The notes below the pieces were generated by a model, which saw only the letters and a list, made by a program, of their open reading frames with translations, ran no database searches and was not told where the DNA came from. Position numbers and translations under genes: made by a program. From Pseudoduganella rivuli (GTDB lineage Bacteria > Pseudomonadota > Gammaproteobacteria > Burkholderiales > Burkholderiaceae_D), in assembly GCF_009674485.1 (NCBI RefSeq), contig NZ_WKJJ01000005.1, forward strand, positions 186,001 through 250,000: 64,000 nt of DNA. The letters run 5' to 3'. This document shows positions 1 through 9,546 of this stretch, piece after piece (the first letter of the stretch is position 1; every line of letters starts with the position of its first letter).

Positions 1-195
1 AATTGCCGCCATGATCCCGCCATCCATTCCGAAGCCGAGATCGCGCGGCTGCTGGCCGCGGTGGAGCAGCATCTGCAACAGCTGGCGGACTTGTGCGGGG
101 CGCTGGACGGACCCCGCTTCACCCCGTCGGACGTGCCGGAAGCCGGCATGGATGCGGACCAGATCAACGACTTCCTGGATGACCTATGCAATTGA
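1..195 (+). CDS. NRPS, C-terminal end only (epimerization domain tail)
   Basis: Frame 1 is open from the window edge to a TGA at 193-195 and gives the last 64 residues of a larger protein. The end, FTPSDVPEAGMDADQINDFL, has the TPSD-x-P layout typical of the C-terminus of NRPS epimerization (E) domains, which racemise the carrier-bound residue before the next C domain accepts it. Ordinary condensation domains end differently. The next NRPS starts inside this gene (ATG at 186), so the two are probably translationally coupled. I infer that the missing upstream protein ends ...T-E and hands a D-configured residue to the C domain at 186. Its start and other modules lie outside the window. Confidence 0.75.
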   Translation, partial: NCRHDPAIHSEAEIARLLAAVEQHLQQLADLCGALDGPRFTPSDVPEAGMDADQINDFLDDLCN

Positions 196-3100
196 ATACT
201 GCCGCCGGCGCTGGCGGCGCGCCCTACGCGTTGCCGCCGTTTACGCTGGAAAAAAACAATATCGAAACGTTCTATCCGGCGTCGCCGCTGCAACTGGCCA
301 TGATCAGCAAGAGCCTGCAATCGCCGGGGCAAGGCATGTACGTGATCCAGGCCGGCTTTGAAATCCGCGGCCCGCTCGACACGGCATGTTTCCAGCGGGC
401 CTGGGAGCAGGCGATGGAACGCCATCCGGTATTGCGTACCTTGTTCACCCGGCTGGATACGGATAAACCCATGCAGGTGGTGTGCAAACGCGTGCCGCTG
501 CCTTGGGTCGCGGTCGACTTGAGCGCCTGCGCCGATCCCGAAGCCGGCTATGCGCAGTGGGTGGCGGCCGACCGCCGGCGCGACTTCGATCTCGGGCGCC
601 CCTCCCTGATGCGCCTGGTGATGTTGACGCTGGGCCCGGCGCATTACCGTTTCGTCTGGTGCCACCACCATGCCATTTCCGATGGCTGGTCGCTGCCGGT
701 CGTGATCAATGACGTGATGCGCCTTTACCTGGCCGCGGCCGGCGGGCCGCCCGCCGCGCTGGGGCCGAGGGCGGATTTTCAGTCGATGATGCGCTGGATC
801 GGCAGGCAGGACGAGCAGGCCTCGCTGTCGTTCTGGCGTACGCACCTGGACGGCCTGGAAGAAGGCTGCCATTTGCTGCAAGGCGCCGGCACCGTCGATC
901 CGGACCTGGCGCCGGCGCTGCCGATCGTGGTGGACCATGTGCTCGATGCCGGGCTGACGGCCCGTATCGAGGCTTTTTGCCAGCGCCAGGGCGCCACGCC
1001 GAACGTGCTGATGTCGGCTTTGTTCGGACTGTGCCTGAGCCACTACCTGGACCGCGACGAGGTGGTGTTCGGCAGCATTACGTCGGGCCGCAATGCCGAC
1101 CTTGCCCATGTCGACAAGCTGGTCGGACCATGCCTGAACACGGTACCGGTGCGGATGCGCTGCGCCGGCGGATTACGTGTGGGCGCCTGGCTGAGCGAAG
1201 TGATGGCCGGGCAGGCGCGCCGGCTGCCGCATGAGTACCTGAGCTTGCAACAGATCGGTGCCCAGCTTCCGGGACGGCTGCGTCACCTGTTCAATTGCCT
1301 GTACGTCTACGAAAATTATCCGCGCACGGTGGCGCTGGATGGCGCGCCGGGCGTGCAGGGCGATGCCTTCCAGTTCCGGCCACTGGCAACCCATGAAGCC
1401 AACAGCGTACCGTTCTCGTTTATCGTGGCGCCGGGTGAACGTACGCTGGTGCGGATTGCCGCCCATCCGGCGTTGTTCGATGTGGCGTTCCTGACGCGCT
1501 TTTTTGCGGATTTCCAGGGGCTGCTGACCAGCCTGCTTGAAGGGGGGGCGGCGCAGGAACTGGCGCAATTGCGCCGCACCGATGCGCCGGCCATCAGTGC
1601 CGTTCATCCACAGGTGCGCCTGCCGGCGCGCGACCTGGTGGCCGCTTTCGCGCACGCCGCGCAAGGCGCCGCGCAACAGCCGGCGCTGGTGTGCGGGGCA
1701 CGCGAGCTTAGTTATGGCCAGCTCGATCGCGTCACCGACTTGCTGGCGGAACAGTTATTGGCGCAACAGGTCCGCCCGGGCGACCGGGTCGGCATCATGT
1801 TGCCGCCGGATGAGCGGCAAGTGATTGCCATGCTGGCCGTACTGAAAGCGGGGGCGTGCTACGTGCCGCTGGACATCAACAACCCCGACAGCCGCAACCG
1901 CTTTATCCTGCGCGACGCCGCCGTGCAATGCCTGGTCGCTGAACCGTCGGCGGCTGAATTGGCGCAAGGGTTGCGCCTGGTCGCGCCGGACGCGCCGGAT
2001 CACGGTCGTGCCATACAACTGCCCCGGCATGACCTGGCGGCGTCACTGGCTTACCTGATTTACACCTCCGGCACCACGGGCCAGCCCAAGGGTGTCATGA
2101 TCGAACACCGGCATGTGGTGCGGCTGTTCGAAACCACCCAGTCTGCGTATCGCTTCAGCGCCGCGGACCGTTGGATCATGCTGCACTCCTTCGCCTTTGA
2201 CGTGTCGGTGTGGGAGATTTGGGGCGCATTGCTGTACGGGGCACGGCTGTATTTGCCGGAAGCGGCGGCCACGCGTGATTTCCACCGCCTGTACGCGGTG
2301 TTGCGCGAACAGGGCATCACGGTCCTGAACCAGACGCCGTCGGCCTTCTACCAGCTGGCTGCCGCGGCGGCGGCCCACCGCGAACCGCTGAGCGCCCTGC
2401 GCACGGTGGTCTTTGCCGGGGAAAAGCTCAGCCCGGGCTTGCTGAAGGATTGGGTGGCGCGCTACCCGCTGGAACGGGTCAAGCTGGTCAACATGTACGG
2501 GATCACGGAAATCACCGTGCATGGCAGCTACCACGAATTGACGTGGCAGGATATCGGTAGCGGCGCCAGCGTGATCGGACGCCCGCTGGCCGACCTGGAG
2601 ATGCGCCTGCTGGGCAAACGCGGACTGGATGTGCCGCCGGGCTGCGTCGGCGAAATCTGGGTGGCGGGACCGGGCGTCAGCCCCGGCTACTGGAACCGCG
2701 CCGAGTTGACGGCCGAGCGGTTTGTCGAGCGCGATGGCCGGCGCTATTATCGGTCCGGCGACCTGGCATATCTCGAGCAGGGCTTGCTGGTGTATGTGGC
2801 GCGGATGGACAAGCAGGTACAGATCCGCGGCTTCCGCGTGGAATTGGGCGAGGTCGAGCATGCGCTGAGCATGCTCGACCGGATCGAGCAATGCCTGGTG
2901 GCGGCGGTCCCCAGTGCCAGCGGCGACGACATCCTGGTCGCCTTTGTCGCGGACGGGCTGCAACGGACGCCGGCACAATTGACGGCCCTGCTGGCGAAAA
3001 CGCTGCCGCACTACATGGTGCCCAACCGCATCATGGTGTTGCCGGCGCTGCCGATGACCGTCAATGGCAAGGTCGACAAGCGCGCCCTGCTGGAGCAGGA

Positions 3101-4835
3101 CGCCCGGACGGCCCATGGCTCACAGCCCGATGCCGCCGGCCTGGACCCGGAGGAAGCGGCGTTGGCGGCGGTCTGGGAAGAGGTGCTCAAGTGTCCGGTG
3201 ACGCGCGCCGATGCCGATTTCTTCGAGCTTGGCGGCCATTCGCTGCTGGCCACGCAATTGATTTATGCGTATAAAAAGCGGCACCAGGTGGCCATTCCGG
3301 TCCAGGCTATTTTCGAGTACCGCCAACTGGGCGCGCTGGCGCGCCATGTGGCCGGCCTGTCGCGCCAGGAGTTGCCGGGCGCCATTGCGCGCGCCGCGCG
3401 GCGCGAACGCGGTCCGCTGTCGTTTTCCCAGCAACGCCTGTGGTTCCTGTGCCAGTTGCCCGGGGCCGGGGCATCGTATAACCTGGCCATGCCGCTGGCG
3501 GTGCGGGGGGCGCTGCAGCGGCCGGCGCTGGAACAGGCCCTCGCTGCGCTGCTGCAGCGGCACGAAGGCTTGCGCGCCGGGTTTGCCATGGCCGACGGCG
3601 AGCTCACCCAGTTCATCCGGGAATCCCTTGATCCGCCGTGCTGGATCGATGCCGATGGCTGGAGTGACAGCGCGCTGCAGCAGGCCATCGATGCACGCTG
3701 CCGCGAGCCGTTCTCGCTGGCGACGGATGCGCTGGTTCGGATCACGGTATTCCGCCGCGCCGCCGATCAGCATGTGCTGCTGCTGGTATTGCACCATATC
3801 GTCACCGACGGCTGGTCGAATGGCATCATCCTGCGCGATCTGTCCCGCCTGTACGACCACCATGCGCATGGCGGCGCGCTGACCCTGCCGCCGTTACCGG
3901 TACAGTATTTCGACTATGCCGTCTGGCAGCGCGAACCGAAACAGGACCATGGCCACGCCGCCCAGCTCGATTACTGGCGCCGCCAATTGCGCGACGCGGC
4001 CCCGGTGTTGCCGCTGCCGCTGGATTTTGCGCGTGCGCCGGGCCAGTTCCGTGGCGAAAACAAGGTGGTCAGTATCGATGCCGCCGCCGTGGCGGGACTC
4101 GAAGCGCTGGCGGCTGCCAACCAGGCGACGCTGTTCATGGTGCTGCTGGGTGCGTTCCAGTCGCTGCTGGCGCGTTTTTGCGGCACGTCCGATATTGTGC
4201 TGGGCACCGTGGTGGCCAACCGCCAGCGCCAGGAGCTGGAAGAGGTCGTGGGTTTCTTCACCAATACGCTGGTGATCCGCGATACCGTGCAGACCCATGT
4301 CCCTTTTTGCCAGACGCTGCGGCAGACCCGCCAAACTCTGCTGGCGGCCTACGACAACCAGGACGTGCCGTTCGACCAGGTGGTCGATGCGGTGTGCCGC
4401 GAACGTCCGGTGGACGCGCCGGCCCTGGTCCAGGTCATGTTCGTATTGCAAAACGCGCAGCAAAGCAAGGGTAGCGGCGCCGGATTCCGCGAGCTGGACG
4501 TGCGCCCGGTGACCTGGCAATACGGCCAGGCGAAATTCGACCTGACCATATCGATTAATCCGGATGCGCACGGCTTGCACGTGCATCTGGAATACAAAAG
4601 CGACCTGTTCTCGGCCGAGCGCATGGAGCAATGGCTGGCGCTGTACCGCGATGCGTTGCTGCGGCTGGCGCAACAAAGCGACTTGAGCGCGGCCGAACTG
4701 TTCAGCGCCGCGCGCCCGCCGGTCCTGGCGGACTGGCAGAGCCTGCTGCGCCTGCCGGAACAGCAATTGCTGCAATACATAGATCAATTACCGGAAGAGC
4801 AGGCGGCCCAATTGCTGGCCCGGCTTGAAGCATAG
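186..4835 (+). CDS. NRPS, C-A-T-C (Thr-like A domain)
   Basis: This 1549-residue protein is a one-and-a-half-module NRPS. C domain: about 25-460, with HHAISDG near residue 160. A domain: about 490-1000, with A3 YTSGTTGQPKG near 623 and A10 NGKVDKRAL. Carrier: FFELGGHSLL near 1012-1021. Second C domain: about 1075-1530, with HHIVTDG near 1203. Read by eye, the A pocket is D-V-W-N-V-A-M-V-H-(K), close to the published threonine code DFWNIGMVHK, and A5 is GITE rather than GPTE, as in many Thr A domains. Threonine is therefore likely but not proven. The ATG overlaps the previous stop. The protein ends on a C domain with no A behind it, so its acceptor must come from the next protein, which begins 13 nt after this stop. 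Because an E domain precedes it, the first C should be of D-L type; this was not tested. Confidence 0.93.
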   Translation: MQLNTAAGAGGAPYALPPFTLEKNNIETFYPASPLQLAMISKSLQSPGQGMYVIQAGFEIRGPLDTACFQRAWEQAMERHPVLRTLFTRLDTDKPMQVVCKRVPLPWVAVDLSACADPEAGYAQWVAADRRRDFDLGRPSLMRLVMLTLGPAHYRFVWCHHHAISDGWSLPVVINDVMRLYLAAAGGPPAALGPRADFQSMMRWIGRQDEQASLSFWRTHLDGLEEGCHLLQGAGTVDPDLAPALPIVVDHVLDAGLTARIEAFCQRQGATPNVLMSALFGLCLSHYLDRDEVVFGSITSGRNADLAHVDKLVGPCLNTVPVRMRCAGGLRVGAWLSEVMAGQARRLPHEYLSLQQIGAQLPGRLRHLFNCLYVYENYPRTVALDGAPGVQGDAFQFRPLATHEANSVPFSFIVAPGERTLVRIAAHPALFDVAFLTRFFADFQGLLTSLLEGGAAQELAQLRRTDAPAISAVHPQVRLPARDLVAAFAHAAQGAAQQPALVCGARELSYGQLDRVTDLLAEQLLAQQVRPGDRVGIMLPPDERQVIAMLAVLKAGACYVPLDINNPDSRNRFILRDAAVQCLVAEPSAAELAQGLRLVAPDAPDHGRAIQLPRHDLAASLAYLIYTSGTTGQPKGVMIEHRHVVRLFETTQSAYRFSAADRWIMLHSFAFDVSVWEIWGALLYGARLYLPEAAATRDFHRLYAVLREQGITVLNQTPSAFYQLAAAAAAHREPLSALRTVVFAGEKLSPGLLKDWVARYPLERVKLVNMYGITEITVHGSYHELTWQDIGSGASVIGRPLADLEMRLLGKRGLDVPPGCVGEIWVAGPGVSPGYWNRAELTAERFVERDGRRYYRSGDLAYLEQGLLVYVARMDKQVQIRGFRVELGEVEHALSMLDRIEQCLVAAVPSASGDDILVAFVADGLQRTPAQLTALLAKTLPHYMVPNRIMVLPALPMTVNGKVDKRALLEQDARTAHGSQPDAAGLDPEEAALAAVWEEVLKCPVTRADADFFELGGHSLLATQLIYAYKKRHQVAIPVQAIFEYRQLGALARHVAGLSRQELPGAIARAARRERGPLSFSQQRLWFLCQLPGAGASYNLAMPLAVRGALQRPALEQALAALLQRHEGLRAGFAMADGELTQFIRESLDPPCWIDADGWSDSALQQAIDARCREPFSLATDALVRITVFRRAADQHVLLLVLHHIVTDGWSNGIILRDLSRLYDHHAHGGALTLPPLPVQYFDYAVWQREPKQDHGHAAQLDYWRRQLRDAAPVLPLPLDFARAPGQFRGENKVVSIDAAAVAGLEALAAANQATLFMVLLGAFQSLLARFCGTSDIVLGTVVANRQRQELEEVVGFFTNTLVIRDTVQTHVPFCQTLRQTRQTLLAAYDNQDVPFDQVVDAVCRERPVDAPALVQVMFVLQNAQQSKGSGAGFRELDVRPVTWQYGQAKFDLTISINPDAHGLHVHLEYKSDLFSAERMEQWLALYRDALLRLAQQSDLSAAELFSAARPPVLADWQSLLRLPEQQLLQYIDQLPEEQAAQLLARLEA

Positions 4836-4848
4836 TGAGGTGACCAGC

Positions 4849-7800
4849 ATGTCAGAATTCGATTCCGAGCCAACCCAGAAGGACAAACTCAAACAACTGC
4901 TGCTGAACCGGCAGGGGCGCCTGCCGGCCTTCAAGGACAGCCTGCGGGCACAGGCTGCGCGCCAGCCGCGGCAGGCCGCGCTGTGTGATGGCGCCGCGTT
5001 GAGCTACGCGGACCTGCTGGCCTGCCTGGACGGCGAAGCGGCAACTGCGCCGCAGTTGGGCGCCTGCCTGCAACCCTACCTGGAGACGCTGCGCGCATGG
5101 TGGCGCACCGGCAGCGTGCAGGTGGCGGAACCTGGCTGGAGCCCGGCATACCGCGATTTCATGCGCGCGCCAATGGCGTGCCGCGCGGCGCAGCCGCATC
5201 CGGCGTTGCTGTGGCTGCCGCATGGCGACCGCTGGTGGGGACTCGACGAACGCCGACTGGCGCAGCAAACGCAGCAATGCCGTACCTTGTTTGCGATCGG
5301 TCCCGCACAGCGGGTCGGCATCGATCCCGCGCTGGCGCTCGGTTCCACGCTGGTCGTGGTGCTGGCCGCGTTGGAGGCCGGCGCTACCGTCACCACCATC
5401 GAAGCCGGGGCGCTCGACCGGCGTTTTACCGGGGCGGCGGGCGAGGCAGCCTTCACGCCGGGCACCACCTACTCCTACCATCCCGCCTGCGGCGTCTGGG
5501 CCCTGCAAGGTCGCGTGCAGGCGGTCGCTGCCGACCGCTTGCACGCGCTCGATGCGCAAGGCGCCGCGTTGCCACCGGGCGCCATCGGCCGGCTGGTGCT
5601 GCACGCGCCGGGTGTGCCGCAGATTGCGCTGCTGGACGGGCAGGGCGGCGACAGCGTGGAACTCGGCCTGACCGGGCAATTGACCCTGGACGGTATGGTG
5701 CGCATCGATACCTGCGCCAGCATGGTCGCCGACATCGCGGGGCATGCGACCGATGCGCGCGTGATTGCCGCTTTTGTGCAGGCGCATTTGCCGGTGCAGG
5801 CGGCCGAGCTGTGCTTCCGTCCGGGCAGCCAGGGCCTGTGCGCCGTGCTGTTCCTGGTGGCGCCGCCGGAGCCGCGGCTGCAGGCCGCGCTACTGGCTGG
5901 TTTGCCGGCCCATTTGCGCGGGCATCACCTGGTCGAACTGGCCGCGCTGCCCGTCGATGAAGCGGGACGCACCGACCGCAAAGCCCTGCAAGCCGTGCCG
6001 CTGGTGTCGGTGCGGCAAGTGGGGTTATGGCACAGCCAGGGCTGGTCCGGGCTGGAAACCGTCCCGGCGCCGGTGCGGCACGCGCGCTGGACGTTGCCGC
6101 CATTGAGCGCCTTTGTACCGGAGCGTGAAGCGCAGGCCGGCCCCGCCATGCTGAGCGGTGCGCCGTTGCAGGCGCGGCAGCCGCACATCGCGCTGCTGCG
6201 GGATTGCCTGCTGGAGGCGGCCGAACAACGCGAACAGCGCTACCTGCATTTCTTTGGCGCCGACGGCGAGCAACGGTTCAGCTACCGCGAGTTTTACCAG
6301 GCCAGCGCCCGCGTGGCAAGCGGCCTGATGGCCCATGGTATCGGCCGCGGCGATGCGGTGATCTTCCTGCTGCAGGATAACGTGTCGTTTTGCCAGTTGT
6401 TTTGGGCATGCCAGCTGATCGGCGCGGTACCCGTGTTTTGCGAATGGCCGGATGGCCGCGAACGGCAGGCCGGCGCACTGAACAAGTTGTTGCATGCCCA
6501 GCAAGTGCTGGCGCCGGCCCGCACCGTCAGCAGCGCCGCCATCACCGCGCAGGTGGCCGGCCAGACGGCGGGCGCCATACTGGACTTTGCCGGGCTGGCC
6601 GCACACGCGCCGCTGGCAGTCCTGCCGGCGCTCGCCGCCGCAGACAATGCGGTGTTGCTGCTGACCTCGGGCAGTACCGGTAACGCCAAACTGGTGCCCC
6701 AGACCCACGCCGCCATCCTGGCGCGTACGCGCGCCGCATGGCAAAACAATGGCGGCGGATGCGACGATATCAGCTTTAACTGGATGCCGCTGGATCATGT
6801 GGGCGGCATCGTGATGTTCCATGTTTGCGACACCTTCCTGGGGATTACGCAGCTGCATGCCCAGACGTCGCTGGTGCTGCAGGATCCCCTGTACTGGCTG
6901 GACGCCATGGAGCGTCATCGCGTCACGATCACCTGGGCGCCCAACTTTGCCTACCAACTGCTCAACGAGCGCTTGATGAACGCGCCGGGACGGCGCTGGG
7001 ACTTGAGCGCCGTGCGCTTCATACTGAATGCCGGCGAAGCGATCCAGCCCCGGACCGTGCAGCGCTTCATGGATAACCTGGCGCCGCATGGCCTGGCGCG
7101 TACCGCAATGAAGCCATGCTGGGGCATGTCCGAAACCTGTTCCGGCGTCACGTACAACGCCGATTATCAGTCCCGGCCGTCCGATGCGGCGCTGGCCTTC
7201 ATGCCGGTGGGATTCCCGGTGCCGGGCGTCTCGGTGCGCATCGTCGATGACGAGGGCATGCTCAGGCGGCAAGGGGAAATCGGCTGCCTGCAAGTCCGGG
7301 GCGCGAATGTGCTGGCCGGCTATTACCGCAATGACGAGCAGAACCAGCGGTCGTTTACCGCGGACGGTTGGTTCGATACCGGCGACCTGGGCAAAATCGG
7401 CCCGCAGGGCCTGGTGATCACGGGGCGCAAGAAGGAATTAATCATTATCAATGGCGTCAACTACGCCTGCCAGGAAATCGAAGCGGCGGCCGAACATTCC
7501 GGCCTGGTGCAGGTGAATTACAGCGCGGCCTGTCCGGTGACCTTGGGCAACCGGCAGGAAGCGTCGGCGCTGTTCGTGGTGGCGCCGGACGGCGCGGACG
7601 GGCGGCGCCAGCTGGCCGGCCGCTTGCGCAAGCTGATTTTCGAGCAAACCCAACTGGCGCTGGATTTCGTGGTCTTCCTGGCGCCGGAAGACGTCCCCAA
7701 GTCGAATATCGGCAAGATCCTGCGCAGCGCCTTGCAACAGCGCTTTGCCGAACAGGCGTATGCGGCATCGACCATCAGCTTCGCGGCGCAGGACGAGGAT

Positions 7801-9546
7801 GACAAGCCGCCGCGCTGGATCGCCCAGGTGCGCTATCTGCCAAGCGAGCCGCCTGGCGCGGTGCGCGGTGCGCCGCCGCCGCTGCTGCTGGGAACGCCGC
7901 CGGTGCCGCTGGCGGGCGCGGGTCCGGCCCACGGGTGGCAACCTGCCGACCTGGAACGGCTGGCTGACAGGCTGGCCGCCGCCGGGCAGGCCCGGCTGGC
8001 TGTCTGGTGGCCGGCGCAACAAGCCGGCGCCAGCCTGGCTTACCGCCAGCTGCTGGAGCTGGTGCGGCGCACCAGCGAGGCCCATCCCGGGCTGCATGTC
8101 CGTTGTCAGGTATTTTGCGGGGCGGCGCCACATGGCTTGCCGGGATTCCTGCGCAGTATCAGCCAGGAATATCCGGCCTGGCAGACCGGCTTGGTCAGCG
8201 TGGCCGATGCCGCGCCGGACTGGCAGGCGATCTATACGACGGAAACGGGTGCCGCGCGCTGGTTGCCGCACTTGCATTACGAGCAGGGCCAGCGGCGACA
8301 ACCGCGGCCGCGTCCCGCCGCGGAAGCCGCGCCAGGCGCCTTGCCATTCCGGGCCCATGCCACCTATCTGGTGTGTGGCGGATTGAGCGAACTGGCGCGT
8401 CCGCTGCTGGACTTCCTGCTTCACTATCTGCACGTTCGCCTGATCCTGTGCGGCAGGCGTCCCGCCGAGCAAGTGCAGGCCGGACTGGCGCACCTGTCCA
8501 ACCCGGAGCGGGTGCATTACGTGCAAGTGGACATCGCCGACGCGGCGGCCATGCGCGCCGCCATGGCGGCGTTGCCGGACAGCTGGCGCGATGCGCTGCA
8601 CGGCGTGATCCATGCGGCCGGCGTCTACGAAGAGCGCGCCGCCGGCGACATCGACGAGGCCCACTGGCGGCGGCTGACGACGGCCAAAGTGGACGGCACC
8701 GTTACCGTATTGGACGCGCTCGAGCCTTATTTGCCGGACGGTGCGCCGATCATCCACCTGGCTTCCGTCAATGGCTACTTCGGCGGCGCGGGCGTCGCGG
8801 CGTATGCGATGGCCAACAGCTTCCAGCTGGGCCTGAGCCGCGAGCTGAACCGGCGCGCCAGGCATCCATCCTATTGCCTGATGTTCAGTGCGTGGCGCGA
8901 CACCGGCATGAGCCTGCGCGTCAGTTCGCTGGCGGCCAGCGCGGCCAACGGCTTTTATGTCATGGACCCGGAAATGGCGCTGCGTTCCATGCTGTGGTGC
9001 CTGTCGCAGCAACCCGGCGAATGGCTGGTCGGCGTCAACCTGGCGCATCCTGCACTGGCCGCGGATGCCGGACTGGAGGCCATGCCGCACTATGCCGTGC
9101 GCCAGTCCGGCCCGGAGAACGGCGGCGAGGTGGCGGACGAAAGCGGGTTGCCGTACAAATTCCTGCGCCCCCGGCAGAGCGCATCCTGGCGCGCCGGGCC
9201 GCAGGTTTCCGCGACCGAGCAACTGGTGGCCGAAGCGTGGCGGGCGTCGCTGCAACATGACGACTTCGGACTGGACGATAACTATTTCGCGGTTGGCGGC
9301 AATTCGATGCGCATGGTGCAATTGCGTGAACGGCTGGCGTCCGGCGCGGGCTTCGGCGTGGAGCTGACGGACCTGTTCCAATACCCGACGATCCAGACCC
9401 TGGCGGCGTTCATCGACGCCACGCGCGCCGCCGGTACGGCCGCGTCGGCGCCGGCCGGCGCCGCGCGCCAGGCGCTCGACGCGCAGGCTGAACGGCGCCG
9501 CGCGCAATTGAAACAACGACAGCAAAGGAATCGACAGCATGACTGA
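4849..9546 (+). CDS. hybrid protein: degenerate A, acid-AMP ligase, KR-like, carrier
   Basis: The 1565-residue product has four parts. Residues about 20-400 look like a decayed A domain: an A1-like ALSYADLL, an A6-like LPPGAIGRL and an A10-like TDRKAL survive, but there is no A3 TSG loop and no A10 NGK. Residues about 450-970 form a complete AMP-ligase with A3 LLLTSGSTGNAK (near 604), PLDHVGG in the A4 position, A5 WGMSET, A7 FDTGDLG and A10 PKSNIGKI. This resembles the carboxylic-acid ligases of hybrid PKS/NRPS lines more than amino acid A domains. Residues about 1000-1400 are ketoreductase-like: Ser (LASVNG) and Tyr (AAYAMAN) are present, but the NADPH loop reads CGGLSELA instead of TGGxGxxG. 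A carrier follows (VGGNSM, Ser near 1486). The ATG at 4849 has GAGGTG upstream and is preferred to an in-frame TTG at 4825. The upstream C domain probably uses this carrier as acceptor. The acid loaded is unknown. Confidence 0.88.
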   Translation: MSEFDSEPTQKDKLKQLLLNRQGRLPAFKDSLRAQAARQPRQAALCDGAALSYADLLACLDGEAATAPQLGACLQPYLETLRAWWRTGSVQVAEPGWSPAYRDFMRAPMACRAAQPHPALLWLPHGDRWWGLDERRLAQQTQQCRTLFAIGPAQRVGIDPALALGSTLVVVLAALEAGATVTTIEAGALDRRFTGAAGEAAFTPGTTYSYHPACGVWALQGRVQAVAADRLHALDAQGAALPPGAIGRLVLHAPGVPQIALLDGQGGDSVELGLTGQLTLDGMVRIDTCASMVADIAGHATDARVIAAFVQAHLPVQAAELCFRPGSQGLCAVLFLVAPPEPRLQAALLAGLPAHLRGHHLVELAALPVDEAGRTDRKALQAVPLVSVRQVGLWHSQGWSGLETVPAPVRHARWTLPPLSAFVPEREAQAGPAMLSGAPLQARQPHIALLRDCLLEAAEQREQRYLHFFGADGEQRFSYREFYQASARVASGLMAHGIGRGDAVIFLLQDNVSFCQLFWACQLIGAVPVFCEWPDGRERQAGALNKLLHAQQVLAPARTVSSAAITAQVAGQTAGAILDFAGLAAHAPLAVLPALAAADNAVLLLTSGSTGNAKLVPQTHAAILARTRAAWQNNGGGCDDISFNWMPLDHVGGIVMFHVCDTFLGITQLHAQTSLVLQDPLYWLDAMERHRVTITWAPNFAYQLLNERLMNAPGRRWDLSAVRFILNAGEAIQPRTVQRFMDNLAPHGLARTAMKPCWGMSETCSGVTYNADYQSRPSDAALAFMPVGFPVPGVSVRIVDDEGMLRRQGEIGCLQVRGANVLAGYYRNDEQNQRSFTADGWFDTGDLGKIGPQGLVITGRKKELIIINGVNYACQEIEAAAEHSGLVQVNYSAACPVTLGNRQEASALFVVAPDGADGRRQLAGRLRKLIFEQTQLALDFVVFLAPEDVPKSNIGKILRSALQQRFAEQAYAASTISFAAQDEDDKPPRWIAQVRYLPSEPPGAVRGAPPPLLLGTPPVPLAGAGPAHGWQPADLERLADRLAAAGQARLAVWWPAQQAGASLAYRQLLELVRRTSEAHPGLHVRCQVFCGAAPHGLPGFLRSISQEYPAWQTGLVSVADAAPDWQAIYTTETGAARWLPHLHYEQGQRRQPRPRPAAEAAPGALPFRAHATYLVCGGLSELARPLLDFLLHYLHVRLILCGRRPAEQVQAGLAHLSNPERVHYVQVDIADAAAMRAAMAALPDSWRDALHGVIHAAGVYEERAAGDIDEAHWRRLTTAKVDGTVTVLDALEPYLPDGAPIIHLASVNGYFGGAGVAAYAMANSFQLGLSRELNRRARHPSYCLMFSAWRDTGMSLRVSSLAASAANGFYVMDPEMALRSMLWCLSQQPGEWLVGVNLAHPALAADAGLEAMPHYAVRQSGPENGGEVADESGLPYKFLRPRQSASWRAGPQVSATEQLVAEAWRASLQHDDFGLDDNYFAVGGNSMRMVQLRERLASGAGFGVELTDLFQYPTIQTLAAFIDATRAAGTAASAPAGAARQALDAQAERRRAQLKQRQQRNRQHD

